21,000 nucleotides of DNA, taken from positions 1-21,000 of the IMG/VR virus record IMGVR_UViG_3300036791_000842. The stretch is one strand, 5' to 3'. Position numbers and translations under genes: made by a program. This document shows, one piece after another, positions 6,822 through 13,966 of the stretch. The notes beneath the pieces were generated by a model, which was not told the DNA's origin, did no database searches, and saw nothing but the letters and a program-made list of their open reading frames with translations. The stretch comes from a virus. How positions within the stretch are numbered: position 1 is the stretch's first letter; every line of letters starts with the position of its first letter.

Positions 6822-7556
6822 TCACGCGCTGCGCATCGCCGCGCCGTAGGCGGTCTGGATCATTTGTGGGCAAACCACAGAAGCGGCAAAGGGCATTTCA
6901 GCGTTGAAGACCTGAGCTAATGCGCTCGCATCTTGTCCGCGCTGTTGTTGCATTAGGGCCAGCACGCCAGCCCAGTAGCTGACCGCGTCGCTCCACGGAT
7001 AGGGGATCGGGTCAGGATCGTTGTCGGTCAAGAGCGGTGTCGGCACGCATGACAGATCTAGCTCCATCGGCATGGCTTGGGTGGGGATCGGCGCGAGAAA
7101 CAGCGACCCCAGCGCACCCTCGCCGAACTGCGAGTACCAGCCCGGCTCGGACAGCACGCCCAGGAAGGTTCTGCCATAGATGCGGAAGCGCGCCTGGAAA
7201 TCGGTCCAGACAATGCGCCGCCACAGCGGCTTCCACGCGCCACCGACAATGATCCATTGGCCATTGTCTTGCTGTTGCCATTTGCCGCCGATGGCGACGG
7301 CGAGCGAACGACACGCCAGAACCGATTGCACGCCGGGCAGCGCTTCCTGCACCAGCGCATTCCAAGAGGCGAATGGGTAGGCTTCTTGATTAGGAATTGT
7401 CTGCACGCCCGGAGGCACTACTCTCAGACATCCGCTTGCGGCGGCTATTCTTCGTCGACTGCGATTGATGTAGGTGTGAAGCGTCGCCTCCGGGAAAAAC
7501 TGCCCCTGCTGATCGTTCAGCAGGTTCCTCGTGTCCGAGACGTACTGAGCCAACAT
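6822..7556 (-). CDS. Head-tail connector, gp4-like (244 aa)
   Basis: The start preferred is ATG 7556 (MLAQYVSDTRNLLNDQQGQFF), nine bases after GAGG. ATG 7565 and TTG 7571 are alternatives. The N-terminus, with FPEATLHTYINRSRRRIAAASGCLR (residues about 21-45), matches the helical head-tail adaptor pattern seen in gp4/gp6-like proteins: a short helix, 'LLND..G.F', then 'INRSRRRIA..'. The rest holds aromatic strands and a final helical part (SYWAGVLALMQQQRGQDAS). Such proteins form a ring under the portal. Its 5' end overlaps the preceding gene by about 167 bases. Confidence 0.65.
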   Translation of the reverse strand: MLAQYVSDTRNLLNDQQGQFFPEATLHTYINRSRRRIAAASGCLRVVPPGVQTIPNQEAYPFASWNALVQEALPGVQSVLACRSLAVAIGGKWQQQDNGQWIIVGGAWKPLWRRIVWTDFQARFRIYGRTFLGVLSEPGWYSQFGEGALGSLFLAPIPTQAMPMELDLSCVPTPLLTDNDPDPIPYPWSDAVSYWAGVLALMQQQRGQDASALAQVFNAEMPFAASVVCPQMIQTAYGAAMRSA

Positions 7557-8292
7557 TACGCGCATCCTCAAAGATGTGCGGCGTTAAATTCGACGCGCCG
7601 TTCAGTGTAATCTGCGCGGTCGTCGGCGTCGATGGCGGGGTCACTACAGTCCAAACACCGCCGCTGCGCGATGGATTGGTGGAAATGTTGGAGAACACAA
7701 TTGGCACGCCAGTCGGTGGATTGTTCGGGAAGCCGGCATAGGCGGTCGTCGTCGTAAATTCTGGAAACACGCTGGCCGCTGTCGGCACCGTGGCGCTGCC
7801 GGTCTTGTATTGCGGCTGCACGACGCCCGCCACAGAGGGAGGCACTGCGGCGGGCGCTATGGCCGGGCCGACTAACGGGCCAACTGGCACATGGCCGATA
7901 GGCGGTGGGGTCGGCGGTGGAAAGGTGGGAATGGTTTGCGCAGCGCCAATCAGCGGCGGCGGAATGATCGGCACGAAGGCGGGAAACACGTCGGCCGTTC
8001 CGGTCGATCCGGTGTAGGTGAATAGCGGAGTGGCAGACGTGCCACTGCCGCCGGGCGTCTGCACAGTGATGGTGGCAATCTCGTCTGCTGCAGCCGGCGG
8101 CGTCTTGCAGGTGATCGAGGTGTCGCTGACGACGACAACATTGGTGGCCGGCTGGCCGGCAAACCGAACAGAAGTCGCGCCGGTAAAGCCGGTGCCGGTA
8201 ATGGTCACGGCAGTGCCGCCGGCCGGCGGGCCGGAGGTCGGTGCGACGCTGCTGACGACGGGCGCGGCTAGGAGTTCCGGCTCATCAACCAT
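7390..8292 (-). CDS. IPT/TIG-domain virion protein (300 aa)
   Basis: The ATG 8292 overlaps the previous stop as TAATG, with GGGGGCGG before it. The frame is open further upstream, but that part lies inside the preceding gene. Residues about 11-94 form an IPT/TIG immunoglobulin-like domain: PVVSSVAPTSGPPAGGTAVTI, ITGTGFTGATSVRFAG, VSDTSITCKTPP and TVQTPGGSGTSATPLFTYT. Next comes a Pro-rich linker (about 105-170), then a beta-like stretch (VFPEFTTTTAYAGFPNNPPTG, GVWTVVTPP). IPT/TIG domains occur in phage surface and decoration proteins and can bind carbohydrates. The last 55 or so residues overlap the connector gene in another frame and look like shadow sequence, so a stop may have been lost or there may be a frameshift near 7560-7600. 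Confidence 0.7.
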   Translation of the reverse strand: MVDEPELLAAPVVSSVAPTSGPPAGGTAVTITGTGFTGATSVRFAGQPATNVVVVSDTSITCKTPPAAADEIATITVQTPGGSGTSATPLFTYTGSTGTADVFPAFVPIIPPPLIGAAQTIPTFPPPTPPPIGHVPVGPLVGPAIAPAAVPPSVAGVVQPQYKTGSATVPTAASVFPEFTTTTAYAGFPNNPPTGVPIVFSNISTNPSRSGGVWTVVTPPSTPTTAQITLNGASNLTPHIFEDARNVGSVRLGHEEPAERSAGAVFPGGDASHLHQSQSTKNSRRKRMSESSASGRADNS

Positions 8293-8693
8293 TACCGCCC
8301 CCAGCGTATGCGGTTCGGCGATGGCAGGCCGCGCCGCTGCGGCGATTGCATTTGCGGTGTTTGACCTGACCACGGCGAACCCCACCACCAAGGTGGGGTC
8401 GGTGGGCATGGCGGTGGCGGCGGGCACGGTGGCGGGCCCATGATCAAGCCGGTGCCGGCGGCGCGGGTTTCGCTCTCGAACGGCCAGGGCGTTCGCGGAT
8501 TAGGCCAACCGGCTGAAAATGAGGTTGGCGATCGCGGTATTTGCCAATAGGCCGGATCGAGCCAATTCGATCCTGGAATCACATAATGCGGCATTCGCGC
8601 CGGCAGCGCTGGCGGCATCGGTCCGCACAAGGCTTGAATGTCGGCCGACTGTTTGCCCCGCGCGACCTCGTTGAACGGGCCGAACCAGCTCAT
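8292..8693 (-). CDS. Pro/Trp-rich hypothetical protein (133 aa)
   Basis: It starts MSWFGPFNEVARGKQSADI, with GCGGAG upstream of ATG 8693. Residues 1-75 look ordered and aromatic (HYVIPGSNWLDPAYWQIP). Residues about 85-105 are a Pro/Cys/Trp run (GPPPCPPPPPCPPTPPWWWG). The stop overlaps the next ATG. It lies directly after the major capsid gene, where decoration or head-completion proteins are common. No family is recognised. Confidence 0.6.
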   Translation of the reverse strand: MSWFGPFNEVARGKQSADIQALCGPMPPALPARMPHYVIPGSNWLDPAYWQIPRSPTSFSAGWPNPRTPWPFESETRAAGTGLIMGPPPCPPPPPCPPTPPWWWGSPWSGQTPQMQSPQRRGLPSPNRIRWGR

Positions 8694-8715
8694 GATTGCG
8701 ATACTCCGCTAGTTC

Positions 8716-9780
8716 TTATGGAGGCGGCGCGGCTCCAAATGTTGCGCCTCCGGTGATGCCATTGACGATTACCCCAGTTGAGGGCTTGCTGCAGACCAGA
8801 TTAAGCGCAGTCAATGACAGGCCGACAGACGCGATCTGCCCTTGTGGAATGGTCGAGTACCACCCGGTCCAGGCAAAATTCGCGTCCTCGTGGATGACAA
8901 GAGTAATATATTTACTGTTAAAGCCGAACGCGGTGCCTTTGGGACAGTTGAGGTCGAAAAAGATCGGCGTGTCACCCAACAGCAGACCTCGGAAGCCCGA
9001 GTTGACTGGGTCGTCCTTGCCCCAGCGTGAACTGGGGTCGTTGTTATATCTCTCGACGCTCATAAAATCGGTCATCAAGGTGGTCCAGTCCTCGATCGAC
9101 ATCACCACGAAATCGAGCGCTTCGCCGCCGGAATGCTTGGCGGCGTTCAGCAAAATCGGGATAAAAGTGGCGCGAGTTAAGACAGCGCCCGCTGCGGGGA
9201 CCACCAGACCGGCCCAGGTCGGATAAGTTGCCCGGCTCAGTCCACCGTAAACGTCGACGGCTGCAGTCGTCGGCAATGTGAGAGCAGTGACGCCATCGCT
9301 ATAGGCGTCTGCAAGGCCGAACATCTGCAGTGCGACGTTGCCGGCATTGGAGCCGAACAATGCCAGCGCCAGCGAATGCAGTGCTGAGTTTTTCAGATCG
9401 TTGAGCTTGAGCATCAATCGGCTGGCGACTGCGATAGCGTCTTGCGTAACCAGTTGCTCCAAGCCCAGAGAAGATACCGGCGTCGCCAACGCGCATAAAT
9501 TGAATTCGGCATTGACGGTAGCGGCAACATCCGTAGGAAGATTAAACTGACCCGCAGGCCCAATCCACGAAGAGGTGACATACTGTCCTGTCTGCACCGG
9601 CTGGGTGTAGGGCGAAACGCCGCCACTCGCTCTGATTGCATTTCGCAAAAGTAAAGCTAGGAGTGGATTCTGTCTATAGATTAAAATGACCACCATTTGC
9701 GCGAACACGCGGCGCACAGTCGCTTCCAGCTCTAGCCCAATGGGACCACTGGGAATTAAGCCGCTACCCAAGATCGGCAT
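8716..9780 (-). CDS. Major capsid protein (354 aa)
   Basis: The length, the position after a charged scaffold-like gene and the sequence style support a major coat protein, probably HK97-fold. It starts MPILGSGLIPSGPIGLELEATVRR. It contains a long helix region (VTQDAIAVASRLMLKLNDLKN, about 115-135), a beta stretch and 'NAAKHSGGEALDFVVMSIEDWTTLM' (about 215-240), then 'DDPVNSGFRGLLLGDTPIFFD' (about 255-275), a layout typical of coat proteins. The end is Gly/Ala/Pro-rich. AAAGG lies upstream of the ATG, two bases after the scaffold gene stop. The exact coat family is not identified. Confidence 0.8.
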   Translation of the reverse strand: MPILGSGLIPSGPIGLELEATVRRVFAQMVVILIYRQNPLLALLLRNAIRASGGVSPYTQPVQTGQYVTSSWIGPAGQFNLPTDVAATVNAEFNLCALATPVSSLGLEQLVTQDAIAVASRLMLKLNDLKNSALHSLALALFGSNAGNVALQMFGLADAYSDGVTALTLPTTAAVDVYGGLSRATYPTWAGLVVPAAGAVLTRATFIPILLNAAKHSGGEALDFVVMSIEDWTTLMTDFMSVERYNNDPSSRWGKDDPVNSGFRGLLLGDTPIFFDLNCPKGTAFGFNSKYITLVIHEDANFAWTGWYSTIPQGQIASVGLSLTALNLVCSKPSTGVIVNGITGGATFGAAPPP

Positions 9781-9782
9781 GA

Positions 9783-10328
9783 TTAGAACCTTTGCTGTTT
9801 GCGACGCTCGTCGTCGTTGTAAAGCGACTTGAGAATTTCACCACGCGCCCAACCCTCTGGGTCGGCCGAAATTTCCTTAAAACCAGGAATTTTGTCGTGG
9901 TTCCACCGACCGTCGTTGTAGGTCGCGTCACTGGGCTTGGGTTCTTTGCTGGCTTTGTAGCCGGCCGCGACTTCGTAGTCGCCGACATTGTGGTCGACCA
10001 TGAACTGCTCGAGCTCTTCCATGGCCTTGTCGGTGAAGCCGTACTTCTTTTGCGTTTCACCGCGCACGCTTTGAAAGCGTTCTTGCTCTTGCGTCTTGCG
10101 TGCTTCCGCCTCGCGATCCTCACGCTCTTTTTTCTCGGCGTTGAGACGCTGCTCGACTTTGTTTTCAAGATCGAAGTCGGGGATGGCGAGGTTGGGGTAC
10201 TTCTTTTTGATCAGGGCCTGCGCTTCTTTGGTCAAAGAAGGGTCCTGATAAATGCTCTCGACGAAATCGGCTATTTGACGCCGACCTTGTAAAAATTGGT
10301 ATTCCTCATCGGGAACGGTGCGCGGCAT
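9783..10328 (-). CDS. Scaffolding-like protein (181 aa)
   Basis: This is a highly charged, helix-rich protein just before the coat gene, as scaffolds usually are. Residues about 50-95 are a Glu/Lys/Arg/Gln coiled-coil-like stretch (VEQRLNAEKKEREDREAEA), then YGFTDKAMEELEQFMVDHN and a C-terminal basic tail (DDERRKQQRF), comparable to the coat-binding C-termini of scaffolds. It has no cysteine. The start ATG 10328 follows the upstream TGA by five bases. The plus-strand frame over it is hydrophobic and is a shadow. Confidence 0.65.
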   Translation of the reverse strand: MPRTVPDEEYQFLQGRRQIADFVESIYQDPSLTKEAQALIKKKYPNLAIPDFDLENKVEQRLNAEKKEREDREAEARKTQEQERFQSVRGETQKKYGFTDKAMEELEQFMVDHNVGDYEVAAGYKASKEPKPSDATYNDGRWNHDKIPGFKEISADPEGWARGEILKSLYNDDERRKQQRF

Positions 10329-10333
10329 GGCGA

Positions 10334-10519
10334 TCAGGCGTTGTTTGACTTACCGACTATACTTGGCTGCAGCGGGACACCTCCTTCAGGTTTCGGCACC
10401 ACCTTCGGGATCGCGCCCCACTCGGACACCTCGCTCTGGGTGTCTACCTGCAGCACGGTCCTGGGCGGCGTCTCGGGCGGCGTGGTAATCGGCGGGTCGT
10501 ATGATCTGTTCTGAGCCAT
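10334..10519 (-). CDS. Small Pro-rich hypothetical protein (61 aa)
   Basis: ATG 10519 is preceded by GAGGAG with seven to eight bases of spacing. The product is MAQNRSYDPPITTPPETPPR followed by an acidic/polar middle (VDTQSEVSEWGAIPK) and ends SIVGKSNNA. It overlaps the 3' part of the upstream small gene by about 134 bases in another frame. The sequence looks more natural here than in the other frame. Its function is unknown. Confidence 0.5.
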   Translation of the reverse strand: MAQNRSYDPPITTPPETPPRTVLQVDTQSEVSEWGAIPKVVPKPEGGVPLQPSIVGKSNNA

Positions 10520-10676
10520 CTTCAAAGGTCTCCTCTATCGCCACCGTGTACTCCGGGCCGAAATGCAGCAGCGAGATTTCGGCGCAGAAGATCGCGGCCT
10601 CAAGGTCGGTGAACCTGATCGGACACCGCGACGACGAACCGCTTTCACGGAATGCAACAATTCGGTAACAGCCCAT
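10386..10676 (-). CDS. Hypothetical protein (96 aa), C-terminus uncertain
   Basis: It starts MGCYRIVAFRESGSSSRCPI just after the previous stop (TGATAAATG). Residues 1-68 look like a compact alpha/beta protein (FTDLEAAIFCAEISLLHFGPEYTV). The last 30 residues are Arg/Gly-rich and lie over the start and body of the next gene, so the true end may differ. Either the two genes overlap by about 134 bases or a frameshift joins them. Confidence 0.5.
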   Translation of the reverse strand: MGCYRIVAFRESGSSSRCPIRFTDLEAAIFCAEISLLHFGPEYTVAIEETFEDGSEQIIRPADYHAARDAAQDRAAGRHPERGVRVGRDPEGGAET

Positions 10677-10679
10677 TTA

Positions 10680-11198
10680 TCACGCGCCGGGTAGTGGTGT
10701 CGATGGCATCGGGGCACTAGCCATAGCACCGGGCGGGCCGCTCTGTTGGCCACCGCCCTGCGGTGCGCCAGCACCGCCGCCAGCGCCGCGCTGCTGGCCC
10801 ATGATGTTCTGCAAAATGAAGTTCTTGGCGAGGCTCGCCAGCATGTCCATCAGGTGGGTTTTCTGCTGACCAGACCCCAAAGTGGCTGATCCTTGCACAT
10901 GCTTACTGAGGCGCTGCGTCGCCTTCAGCACATCCTGCTGGATGGGGGTGCCGGGCTCAAGCCCAGGCAGCGCTTGGGACAGCATGCCGATGGCGTGCTG
11001 TACCAAGGACATCGACGACGCGGTGTCGCCGGGGCCGGGGGCGCTGACCTGATGACCGCGTTGCCGGTTGGCGAGCGCGGCCAGGATTGGGCCACCACCT
11101 TGTGGCGGATTGGGCTGGCCGCCACCGGGCGGGCTGGCGGCTGCCGGCGGTGGGCCTTCGTTCTGTTCGGGAGCGGCGGCGCTGTCGAGAAACGACAT
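10680..11198 (-). CDS. Pro/Gly/Gln-rich hypothetical virion protein (172 aa)
   Basis: It starts MSFLDSAAAPEQNEGPPP, with AGGAA before the ATG. Both ends are low-complexity (Pro/Gly/Gln). The centre (about 58-135) is helical: SSMSLVQHAIGMLSQALPGL, DVLKATQRLSKHV, HLMDMLASLAKNFILQNIMG. It lies between the portal and scaffold-like genes. It could be a head assembly or scaffold partner, but no family is recognised. Confidence 0.65.
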   Translation of the reverse strand: MSFLDSAAAPEQNEGPPPAAASPPGGGQPNPPQGGGPILAALANRQRGHQVSAPGPGDTASSMSLVQHAIGMLSQALPGLEPGTPIQQDVLKATQRLSKHVQGSATLGSGQQKTHLMDMLASLAKNFILQNIMGQQRGAGGGAGAPQGGGQQSGPPGAMASAPMPSTPLPGA

Positions 11199-11212
11199 TC
11201 CGGTTCCTCGTT

Positions 11213-11332
11213 TTAAAAGCCACCCCCACCCGCGTTGACGATGCTGATGTTCTGTGGATCGCGATAGGGAGCAGGGGCAGCCCGCTCTCGGGAGCAGGCA
11301 AAATTACAACATGACGCGTTGTAACACAACAT
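11213..11332 (-). CDS. Small Cys-containing protein (39 aa)
   Basis: The ATG overlaps the portal stop as TGATG. The product begins MLCYNASCCNFACSRERAA, continues PAPYRDPQNISIVN and ends AGGGGF, with five Cys in the first 15 or so residues. The second half resembles the short Pro/Gly tails of small proteins often found next to phage portal genes. The frame ends 14 bases before the next ATG. It is real if the coupling signal is used. Its function is unknown. Confidence 0.5.
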   Translation of the reverse strand: MLCYNASCCNFACSRERAAPAPYRDPQNISIVNAGGGGF

Positions 11333-13053
11333 CACTGCCGCTTGCGGCCACCACCGCCGGACTTGCGCCCGCCGGAGGGGAAGCCGAGCACACCCTTGAT
11401 CAGCTCCTCCTTCTTTTCTTCCTGGGCGGTTTCTGCTGCCTTTTTCTGCCGCTGTCGCAGGCGGCTCAGCAGCAATTCGGCTCCAGGCGGATGCAGCATG
11501 TGGATCAGGTCCTCGGCGTCGACCGCACCGGCGCGGGCCAGGGCAATGGCGACCTGCCGATTGTCCTCGGCGAAGGCAGGTGAAGCGGAGTGGCTGTCGA
11601 CTTGGATCTGAAATCCGTCCGGCATGGTGGCGAGGCGAAACTCAATTTTATTGTCTCCGGTAACGTAAACATGCGGGTCCATCGCCTGCATGATGCGGAA
11701 GGCGAGGTAGCCGCTCTCGTTGAGTTGGCGCTCGATGCGGGCGGCTTGGTCGATCAGGCGCGGCGTGGATGTGCGGACCAGGGTTTGGGCGTGGACCCCT
11801 GCCCGCACCCCTGGTTCACCCTGGCCCGACATCACCGGGCTGAAGCCCGATGCCTCGTCGAACAGTTGAAACAGGAATTGCAGTTCTTCGAGGTAGTTGG
11901 CCGGCGGCGGGTCGGTGAGCTTCTGCGCTTTGGCGTTCGGGTTCGGGTCGTTGATGAAGCCGCCTTCGGAAATGATCTTGAAATACTGCTCTTCGGTGAT
12001 CGAGGTGAAGCCAGAGAACACTTGCGGAGCGGCGACGTTGCGGTCCCACATGACCTTTAAGTCACGAAGTCTTTTGTTGAGGATGTCCTGCAGCATTTGC
12101 ACATCGGCGATCATTGACCGGCCCCAGAAATAGCCGGGCGTGGCTTGGGCTTGGATTTTGACGAACGAGCTGCGGCCGGGGATTTTCGACAGATTGCGGC
12201 GGGTCTTGTCGCCCTCGATGACGATCGGCTCGTGGCCGTGGATCATCTGGATGACGGAATAGTCGCCGTCGCGGTCGCGATCCTTGATCCAGAGTTCGAC
12301 GTGCTTGACGGTCGGGGCAAGTTTGCGATTGGGCCGCCAGGGTGTCGGGATGGGAAAGACGTTGACGATACCGGCCGCTTCGGCACGGGGCGAAGACCCC
12401 GGATAATCACCCAGCGGGTTGAGGCCCCCCACCACCATCTGATGAAAGTAGGACGGTCGTTCACTGTCCTGCTCGCCCGGGCGGGTCTCGCCAACCTTCG
12501 CGAGAATAACCTCACGGCGTGGATGGTTGGCAAGAACCTGACGCAGCCGGGAAACGGTCGGATAACTGACATGGCAAAAGGCTTCCTGCTCATCGAGGCC
12601 GACCGTGGTTTCCGACAGCACGCCAAAATTTTGCGGATGCACTACGCCGAGCTGGAAACCGCCTTCCTCGGTTGGAATGTGCTTGAGCAAGGTGCAGCCG
12701 TTGATCATCGACCACACCACGCTTTCGGCAAAGGTGATATCGCTGTCGCTGTTGCGGTAGTCGGCGGTCAGCTTGTCGGACACCAGTTGGGCGCGCTCGA
12801 CCACGCTGTCGCTCTCGTTATCGTCGTAGATCATCGCGAAGCGAACGTCGGTCGGCTGCATCAGAAAGCCGGCCAGCTTGTCGATGAACGGCTTACATTT
12901 GTTGTAGATCGCGGCGCGGCTGTCGTAGGTGCCGGTATAGTAATATTGCGCGGCGCGGGCGTAGACGAGCTCACGCTCCTCGCTTGAAGCCATACACTCG
13001 TCAGCTAATTCTTTTAACCACAGCTCCAGATCTTCTTTCGGAATGCGCAGCAT
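11332..13053 (-). CDS. Portal protein (573 aa)
   Basis: The portal forms the dodecameric ring through which DNA enters and leaves the head. It starts MLRIPKEDLELWLKELADEC. The N-terminal helical wing (ELVYARAAQYYYTGTYD, KPFIDKLAGFLMQPTDVRF) and the core segment TPGYFWGRSMIADVQMLQDI, followed by LNKRLRDLKVMWDRNVAAPQ (about residues 305-350), are characteristic of podovirus-type portals. The C-terminus is helical and ends in a basic, Gly-rich tail (GGRKSGGGGRKRQ). Length is normal. The start has a modest AGG site and overlaps a possible 38-residue frame. A 280-residue plus-strand frame over it is a shadow. Confidence 0.9.
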   Translation of the reverse strand: MLRIPKEDLELWLKELADECMASSEERELVYARAAQYYYTGTYDSRAAIYNKCKPFIDKLAGFLMQPTDVRFAMIYDDNESDSVVERAQLVSDKLTADYRNSDSDITFAESVVWSMINGCTLLKHIPTEEGGFQLGVVHPQNFGVLSETTVGLDEQEAFCHVSYPTVSRLRQVLANHPRREVILAKVGETRPGEQDSERPSYFHQMVVGGLNPLGDYPGSSPRAEAAGIVNVFPIPTPWRPNRKLAPTVKHVELWIKDRDRDGDYSVIQMIHGHEPIVIEGDKTRRNLSKIPGRSSFVKIQAQATPGYFWGRSMIADVQMLQDILNKRLRDLKVMWDRNVAAPQVFSGFTSITEEQYFKIISEGGFINDPNPNAKAQKLTDPPPANYLEELQFLFQLFDEASGFSPVMSGQGEPGVRAGVHAQTLVRTSTPRLIDQAARIERQLNESGYLAFRIMQAMDPHVYVTGDNKIEFRLATMPDGFQIQVDSHSASPAFAEDNRQVAIALARAGAVDAEDLIHMLHPPGAELLLSRLRQRQKKAAETAQEEKKEELIKGVLGFPSGGRKSGGGGRKRQ

Positions 13054-13117
13054 CTAGCCATGCCTGTTCGTAGCGGTGGCGCGCAACGTCGCGACCGCAT
13101 AGTTCTTCTGTAGCCAT
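13001..13117 (-). CDS. Possible small protein upstream of portal (38 aa)
   Basis: ATG 13117 has GAGGAG upstream. The product is MATEELCGRDVARHRYEQAW, then LDAAHSERRSGAVVKRIS. It overlaps the portal start by 53 bases. The strong start signal and a natural N-terminus support it. It may also be the leader whose translation couples to the portal. Confidence 0.4.
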   Translation of the reverse strand: MATEELCGRDVARHRYEQAWLDAAHSERRSGAVVKRIS

Positions 13118-13154
13118 GATCTGCTCCTCTGCAGCAGTTTGTGGTTAGGCATCG

Positions 13155-13174
13155 CGGACGGTTTACCCCGTCCG
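13155..13174. other. Hairpin between small genes
   Basis: A 7-bp perfect stem (CGGACGG / CCGTCCG) with a six-base loop lies in the 68-base gap upstream of the possible 38-residue gene. No T-run follows on either strand, so it is not a standard terminator. Its role is unknown. Confidence 0.4.
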
Positions 13175-13185
13175 TGGTGCCGGCA

Positions 13186-13398
13186 TTACCGCCAGTCCTT
13201 ATCCTGAGCGCGCCATTCGACTTCGCGGTGGATGGCGTTGAGTTGATTGACGACATCCTCGCTTTTGAACTTCAGCTTGTCCATCCACTGCCACAGTGCG
13301 TTGTCGTAGTCGATCAGCTCGGCGATTGTCATCTTGGCAATACGTTCCTGCAAGCTGGACAGCCGGGGTCGGCCGTTGTGCCGCAGGATAACTGGCAT
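13186..13398 (-). CDS. Hypothetical helical protein (70 aa)
   Basis: It starts MPVILRHNGRPRLSSLQERI directly after the previous stop (TAAATG). The rest is mostly helical and charged (AKMTIAELIDYDNALWQWMD, KLKFKSEDVVNQLNAIHREV), a coiled-coil-like pattern. It lies between the zinc-ribbon protein and the portal. No family is recognised. Confidence 0.7.
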   Translation of the reverse strand: MPVILRHNGRPRLSSLQERIAKMTIAELIDYDNALWQWMDKLKFKSEDVVNQLNAIHREVEWRAQDKDWR

Positions 13399-13872
13399 TT
13401 ACCACACACGCATGGCTCGGCGTTTTGAATTTTCAATTAAATCCGGCTGGGTACCGTCCTTCAACATTTTTTGTAAAGTGTCGACGCCACTGTAGCCGCC
13501 ATTGGCCATGCGGGTCTGGCGGCCGAGCGCGATAGCTTCCGAGAGCACGTTGCCGGACGCGCCCCAGCTACTGAGCTGTTGCTGCTGCAAGGTGTTGCCT
13601 TGGTCCTTGTACCTGACTTTCGGGGTGCCGCCGTGCCGGGTGTCGTGCTGCATGTCAGCGACGCCGTAGTCTTCGTGGGCGATGGTCTCGGCCAGCTTGA
13701 CCGCCTTGCCGACCGTCGAGCCGCCGATGGCAATCGGTTTGAATTCTTGCTGCATCGGTTGAGCAGTGCAGCGCGGGCATTCTGGCGGCGGGTCGTCGAC
13801 CTGCTCCATGGTCAAGGTGACTTCGATGAAGTTGCCGCAATCGCCGCAGCCATAGGTTCTAACGATAGGCAT
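13399..13872 (-). CDS. Zinc-ribbon protein (157 aa)
   Basis: The N-terminus has two CxxC pairs, C9/C12 (CGDC) and C32/C35 (CPRC), spaced like a zinc ribbon. The rest is polar and Gln-rich (NTLQQQQLSSWGASGN), with the C-terminus SKRRAMRVW. It lies directly after the terminase and a tiny membrane frame. FmdB-like zinc ribbons are common in phages, and this may be a relative, but the role is unknown. The binding site is weak (GGGTG). The start follows the upstream stop closely. Confidence 0.7.
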   Translation of the reverse strand: MPIVRTYGCGDCGNFIEVTLTMEQVDDPPPECPRCTAQPMQQEFKPIAIGGSTVGKAVKLAETIAHEDYGVADMQHDTRHGGTPKVRYKDQGNTLQQQQLSSWGASGNVLSEAIALGRQTRMANGGYSGVDTLQKMLKDGTQPDLIENSKRRAMRVW

Positions 13873-13876
13873 GACA

Positions 13877-13966
13877 TCACCCGTACGTGGCGTGGATCGC
13901 TAGTCCGATAAACAGGATGCAAACGACGACAATCATCAGCCAGTTTGGCGGCCGCGGGACGCGCAT
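13877..13966 (-). CDS. Tiny single-span membrane protein (29 aa)
   Basis: The ATG overlaps the terminase TGA as TGATG, with AAGGAAAG upstream. The product begins MRVPRPPNWLMIVVVCILFI and ends GLAIHATYG: a basic start, then one hydrophobic span of about 18 residues. It fills almost exactly the gap between the terminase and the zinc-ribbon gene. It could be a membrane peptide such as a lysis helper, by inference. Confidence 0.5.
   Translation of the reverse strand: MRVPRPPNWLMIVVVCILFIGLAIHATYG

Noticed and set aside
9792-10292. Plus-strand hydrophobic 166-codon frame
   Set aside because: It is the complement of the Lys/Glu/Arg-rich scaffold-like gene, and such complements are typically Leu/Phe-rich.
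12145-12987. Long plus-strand frame opposite the portal gene
   Set aside because: It is the antisense shadow of a confidently identified portal protein in GC-rich DNA and has no start signal.
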